From positions 5,987 through 69,986 of the forward strand of contig CAZPQK010000015.1 in NCBI GenBank assembly GCA_964588695.1: a DNA stretch of 64,000 nt, given 5' to 3'. The DNA is from CAZPQK01 sp964588695 (GTDB taxonomy: Bacteria; Krumholzibacteriota; Krumholzibacteriia; WVZY01; JAKEHA01). The notes under the pieces were generated by a model that worked only from the letters and a program-made list of their open reading frames with translations, did no database searches and was not told the origin of the DNA. The translations under genes and the position numbers were made by a program. Positions 60,977 to 64,000 of this stretch are shown in pieces (within the stretch, counting starts at the first letter, position 1; each line of letters opens with the position of its first letter).

Positions 60977-62340
60977 AGGTCGTCCTCGCGATTTGGCTTC
61001 TGATCTGTCCCACCACACTCGTGGCGGCGACCTGGTACGTCCATCCCGGTGGCGCAGGCGATGCCACCACCGTCCAGGCTGGCGTCGACCTGTCGAGTCA
61101 TGGAGATACCGTGTTGGTCGCCCCGGGAACCTATGCCGACACGACGACGATGTTGGTCGACGGCGTCTACCGCACCGTCACGCTGCACCTGACCAAAGAC
61201 ATCGTGCTGATCGCCGAAGGCGACACCTCGAACACAACGATCGGTGGACCCGATAGCGACGTCGCCATCTTTGCCGAAGGCGTCGGCCCAACCGGCCGGA
61301 TCGAGGGCCTGCGGATAGAGTCACTGTTCGCGCCTTATGGTTGCGCCGCTCGAACGGACGCAAATACCGAAGATATTGTTGAAAGCGCGTCAGCAATGGC
61401 TGGGGATCAGTTTGGGCTCTACTGCATAAACAGCAGTTTGTCGATAGTAAGCTGCTTCATTGAAAACACCCGGACATCCGCTTTTTTGTTGGGCTCGCCC
61501 ATCACGCTGACCGACTGTTTAATCCAATGGAGCCTAATAGGCATCGACTGTAACGGTGGGAGCGACGCTATCATCGCAAACAATCGTATTCTCCGCCTTG
61601 GTGGCGCCATTATCGCAACGTCGTCTAACCCATCAATCGTTGATAATCACATCGGCGGCGGAAATGCCCAGATGTGCGGGGCTGTAGACTGTGACCCTGG
61701 CACTTCTCCCTATATTGCCCGCAACTACTTCGATCACATTCGACCGACAGCCATTATCGTCGGGAGTGCCGAACCGATCATTGAGGACAACTATTTCGCC
61801 GAAGGGTTGACGGCGATCTACCTGTCTGTCGGTACGGAAATCCCAGTCATTCGGAACAATATTTTCTACGACCACGGTAGCTGGATAATCGACATCCGCA
61901 AGGGCCAGCCGATCATCGAGCGTAACACCATCGACTTGAATACCGATTCCGACGGAATCGTTATCCAAAACGATGCAGTTCCAACCATCTCACACAACGT
62001 CATCACTCGTTGCGTCGGTGGAATCGTGTGCCTTGCGCAATCATCCGCCGTTATCGAATGCAACAACATTTTTGATACCGATTTTCCATACGCACAGAAC
62101 TGCCCGGATCAGACGGGCATTAACGGGAATATCTCGGTGGACCCGCAGTTTTGCGGGACCTGGGATAGTGGCAACTGGTTCCTCCAAAGCGACTCGCCCT
62201 GCGCACCCGGCAACCACCCCGACGGCTACAACTGTGGCCAAATCGGCGCTAGAGGCGTGGACTGCTCGACGACACCAGTTCGCCAACTCAATTGGGGAGG
62301 AATTAAGGCGTTGTTTCACAGAAAGGGGAAAACAAAATGA
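60973..62340 (+). CDS. Secreted right-handed beta-helix protein, second tandem copy, C-terminal WGxIK motif
   Basis: 455 residues from the ATG at 60973, overlapping the previous gene by four bases. Good signal peptide MKVVLAIWLLICPTTLVA and then the shared start ATWYVHPGGAGDATTVQAG. Ends PVRQLNWGGIKALFHRKGKT; W441 is 14 residues from the end. Middle rungs differ from copy one at over half the positions, while the flanks are nearly identical, a mosaic pattern. The next gene (truncated) overlaps it by four bases. Confidence 0.87.
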   Translation: MKVVLAIWLLICPTTLVAATWYVHPGGAGDATTVQAGVDLSSHGDTVLVAPGTYADTTTMLVDGVYRTVTLHLTKDIVLIAEGDTSNTTIGGPDSDVAIFAEGVGPTGRIEGLRIESLFAPYGCAARTDANTEDIVESASAMAGDQFGLYCINSSLSIVSCFIENTRTSAFLLGSPITLTDCLIQWSLIGIDCNGGSDAIIANNRILRLGGAIIATSSNPSIVDNHIGGGNAQMCGAVDCDPGTSPYIARNYFDHIRPTAIIVGSAEPIIEDNYFAEGLTAIYLSVGTEIPVIRNNIFYDHGSWIIDIRKGQPIIERNTIDLNTDSDGIVIQNDAVPTISHNVITRCVGGIVCLAQSSAVIECNNIFDTDFPYAQNCPDQTGINGNISVDPQFCGTWDSGNWFLQSDSPCAPGNHPDGYNCGQIGARGVDCSTTPVRQLNWGGIKALFHRKGKTK

Positions 62341-62551
62341 GACGCGTCTTGAGTATTTTTCTAACCCTGGTTGTGCTGGCCTGTGCCAACACATCCATTC
62401 ATGCTTCCGAAGTACCGCACGCTGCGGGCGAGTTGGTCGTGTACTTTAGCGACACCGAGCGTTCCGCCTTTGAGGGGAATCTCGCAACTGCCAGCACACT
62501 GCGGTCGCTGCTTTCCGCCAATTCGTTGGCTTCGGTACGGCCGTTGTTTGG
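62337..62551 (+). pseudogene. 5' fragment of a secreted protease-like gene, truncated by an IS3 remnant
   Basis: Starts with a signal peptide (MRRVLSIFLTLVVLACANTS) and then HAAGELVVYFSDTERSAFEG, which resembles an I9-type subtilase propeptide (G-E-L-V-V-Y-F). After SLASVRPLFGP (to about 62553) it runs into foreign DNA; the open frame stops at 62630 with meaningless sequence. No Asp-His-Ser catalytic part follows. Overlaps the second beta-helix gene by four bases, so it was part of that operon. Confidence 0.7.
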
Positions 62552-62680
62552 GCCGAAGTCTGGCGAGTGGACTACAACACGACTCGCCCACACAGCTGGC
62601 TCGGTCAACTTACGCCCGAGGAGTCGTTAATCGGTTGCATTGTCAGCTCGTGACTGGTCTATAGGATGGGGGGAAGGTCA
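62552..62680 (+). mobile_element. IS3-family transposase remnant (C-terminal end of OrfB and right end)
   Basis: In the frame that starts at 62552 the DNA reads A-E-V-W-R-V then DYNTTRPHSWLGQLTPEE, the strongly conserved C-terminus of IS3-family integrase-type transposases (D-Y-N-x-x-R-P-H-S-x-L-G), and stops at TGA 62651. The end GGGGGGAAGGTCA (62668-62680) looks like the terminal inverted repeat typical of the family (TGACCTTCCCCCC from outside). About 129 bp remain of an element of roughly 1.2-1.5 kb; the left part is absent. Confidence 0.75.
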
Positions 62681-62700
62681 CGTTGACCTGGAGAACACAA

Positions 62701-63177
62701 TTGAAGGCGACGTCAAGTAAACGGCTAGTGATGGTGCTAGCATTCCTCCCTTTGCTCGCAGCAGGTTATTGTGCGGACTCACCACCAGCACCCGTAATCG
62801 TAGCCCCTCAACAATGCGAGGGTGACCCAAGCGAACCCTACGCCCTCACGTTCACTATCCCTAACACTATTCAGGTGGGCGACACGTTTGACATCAAACT
62901 GTCCTACGAACTGATCGGCCCGTATTCTGGATACGAGGAGGCAGAATACCGCGTCGAAGGCGAGTGGTTATGGTCGCATAGCGACCTCCAATACGTCTCG
63001 GGTGACACAGCATGGGTCGATACCACCACGGTTTGTAGTCAGATTGACCGGTCTGTCAGATTTGTTGCGTGGGAGGCTGGGGAGACGGGCGTGTTTGTTA
63101 ACCTGCTTGGTCGAGATTTGATCGACAGCTTACCAGTTGAAGAAAACGGTGTAATCGAGTTCACCGTTCAACCGTAG
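62701..63177 (+). CDS. Secreted protein of unknown function
   Basis: 158 residues from the TTG at 62701, with TGGAG eight bases upstream; an earlier TTG at 62683 (inside the IS end) is less likely. Signal peptide LVMVLAFLPLLAAGYCA. The mature part has a beta-sandwich look (ALTFTIPNTIQVGDTFDIKL, SYELIGPYSGYEEAEYRV) and three Cys. Ends VEENGVIEFTVQP, without the WGxIK motif. No family recognised. Intact 5' end directly next to an IS remnant suggests it arrived with, or after, the insertion. Confidence 0.65.
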   Translation: MKATSSKRLVMVLAFLPLLAAGYCADSPPAPVIVAPQQCEGDPSEPYALTFTIPNTIQVGDTFDIKLSYELIGPYSGYEEAEYRVEGEWLWSHSDLQYVSGDTAWVDTTTVCSQIDRSVRFVAWEAGETGVFVNLLGRDLIDSLPVEENGVIEFTVQP

Positions 63178-63315
63178 TAGCACATGCAATACTCAGCATG
63201 GACCGTCACTCTGGTTGGGGCGCGCGGACGCTGCGACGACCGGCGTGGTGCTGCCGGTTCGGGTATAGACGCAAAGTTTGGCGTTCGGACGCCCGACGCA
63301 GCCACGCCCCGACGC

Positions 63316-63350
63316 AAAAAGCCCTGCCTGGTTTAGCCAGACAGGGCTTC
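63316..63350 (-). terminator. rRNA operon terminator
   Basis: On the minus strand AGCCCTG-T-CTGG, loop CTAAA, CCAG-G-CAGGGCT followed by TTTTTGCG, 11 bases past the 5S gene end. Strong hairpin with a U-run. Confidence 0.9.
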
Positions 63351-63360
63351 GCAATAATTC

Positions 63361-63470
<110 letters not shown>

Positions 63471-63662
63471 GAAACTATGTCTGCGCGGGCCAAGCGTTGC
63501 GCTCGCCCAGCTGCATGGCGCTTTCGCGCCTAAGATCCACGGCGGGAAAAGGCTGCGGATACGAATATAAATAAGTTCCGTCAGTCACTTTTCACACCAC
63601 CGTGAGAAACATGACAATTGTAGATCAGGTTTGGTAAAAAGACCGCTTACCTAAGTAATTAT

Positions 63663-64000
<338 letters not shown>

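Noticed and set aside
63471..63662. tRNA gene in the 23S-5S spacer
   Set aside because: No T-loop GGTTCGAATCC-like or anticodon-arm pattern is visible on either strand.

Overview
The window reads as a chromosomal segment of a Gram-negative, moderately GC-rich bacterium, probably an uncultured member of the FCB superphylum (Eisenbacteria, Krumholzibacteriota or Latescibacterota type). The reasons are an OmpA lipoprotein, a PorV-like outer-membrane protein, a secreted protein with a FlgD-like Ig C-terminus, AsmA, Wzz/Wzy polysaccharide genes, and NAD+ synthase, Sir2 and M48 lipoprotein genes of bacterial type. The phylum is an inference from gene families; no 16S rRNA gene is in the window.

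Layout. 1-57 is the start of ffh. 0.3-6.8 kb is an accessory patch around rpe. It holds a 1364-residue STAND-type NTPase that looks like an anti-phage sensor, a small secreted protein bracketed by two copies of a ~58 bp palindromic repeat, an isochorismatase gene broken by one of those copies, and a higBA toxin-antitoxin pair. 6.8-10.6 kb is the tgt-yajC-def-fmt-PASTA operon. A CRP/FNR-type regulator follows at 10.7 kb, with a perfect CRP-type operator over its own stop codon and a candidate small RNA behind it. 11.5-20.0 kb is AsmA, queA, ruvB, ruvA, ruvC, yebC and an EF-G-like GTPase, all on the minus strand. 20-38.8 kb is mostly surface polysaccharide biosynthesis (GT4, GT2 and GT-C glycosyltransferases, Wzz, two O-antigen ligase/polymerase proteins), with a tandem-PDZ protein, a secreted beta-propeller, an EamA transporter-sirtuin pair and a FlgD-Ig/PorV-like pair. 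38.9-59.3 kb is housekeeping and envelope: OmpA lipoprotein, hybrid histidine kinase, P5C dehydrogenase, the tightly overlapping nadE-clcA-GT2-methyltransferase-acyP operon, two M48 proteases, rpmB/rpmG, an SDR/SGNH cluster, MscS, and a DUF4388-HDOD protein with a second CRP-type site upstream. 59.3-63.2 kb is a fast-changing secreted-protein patch: two tandem mosaic beta-helix paralogues, a gene truncated by an IS3-family remnant, and another secreted protein. The window ends with the 5S and the 3' end of the 23S rRNA genes on the minus strand.

Main leads. (1) Four otherwise unlike secreted proteins (5.4, 55.4, 59.5 and 61.0 kb) end in the same short C-terminal motif, P-V-x(2-4)-[FL]-x-W-G-x-I-K, which looks like an unrecognised sorting or processing tag. 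(2) The STAND NTPase has no N-terminal effector domain. (3) The CRP-like regulator keeps the Arg-Glu-Arg contact residues of CRP, and two sites of the form TGTGA-N6-TCACA lie in the window, one placed to drive a ~120 nt RNA. (4) ruvC has no AUG, GUG or UUG start and appears to start at CUG.
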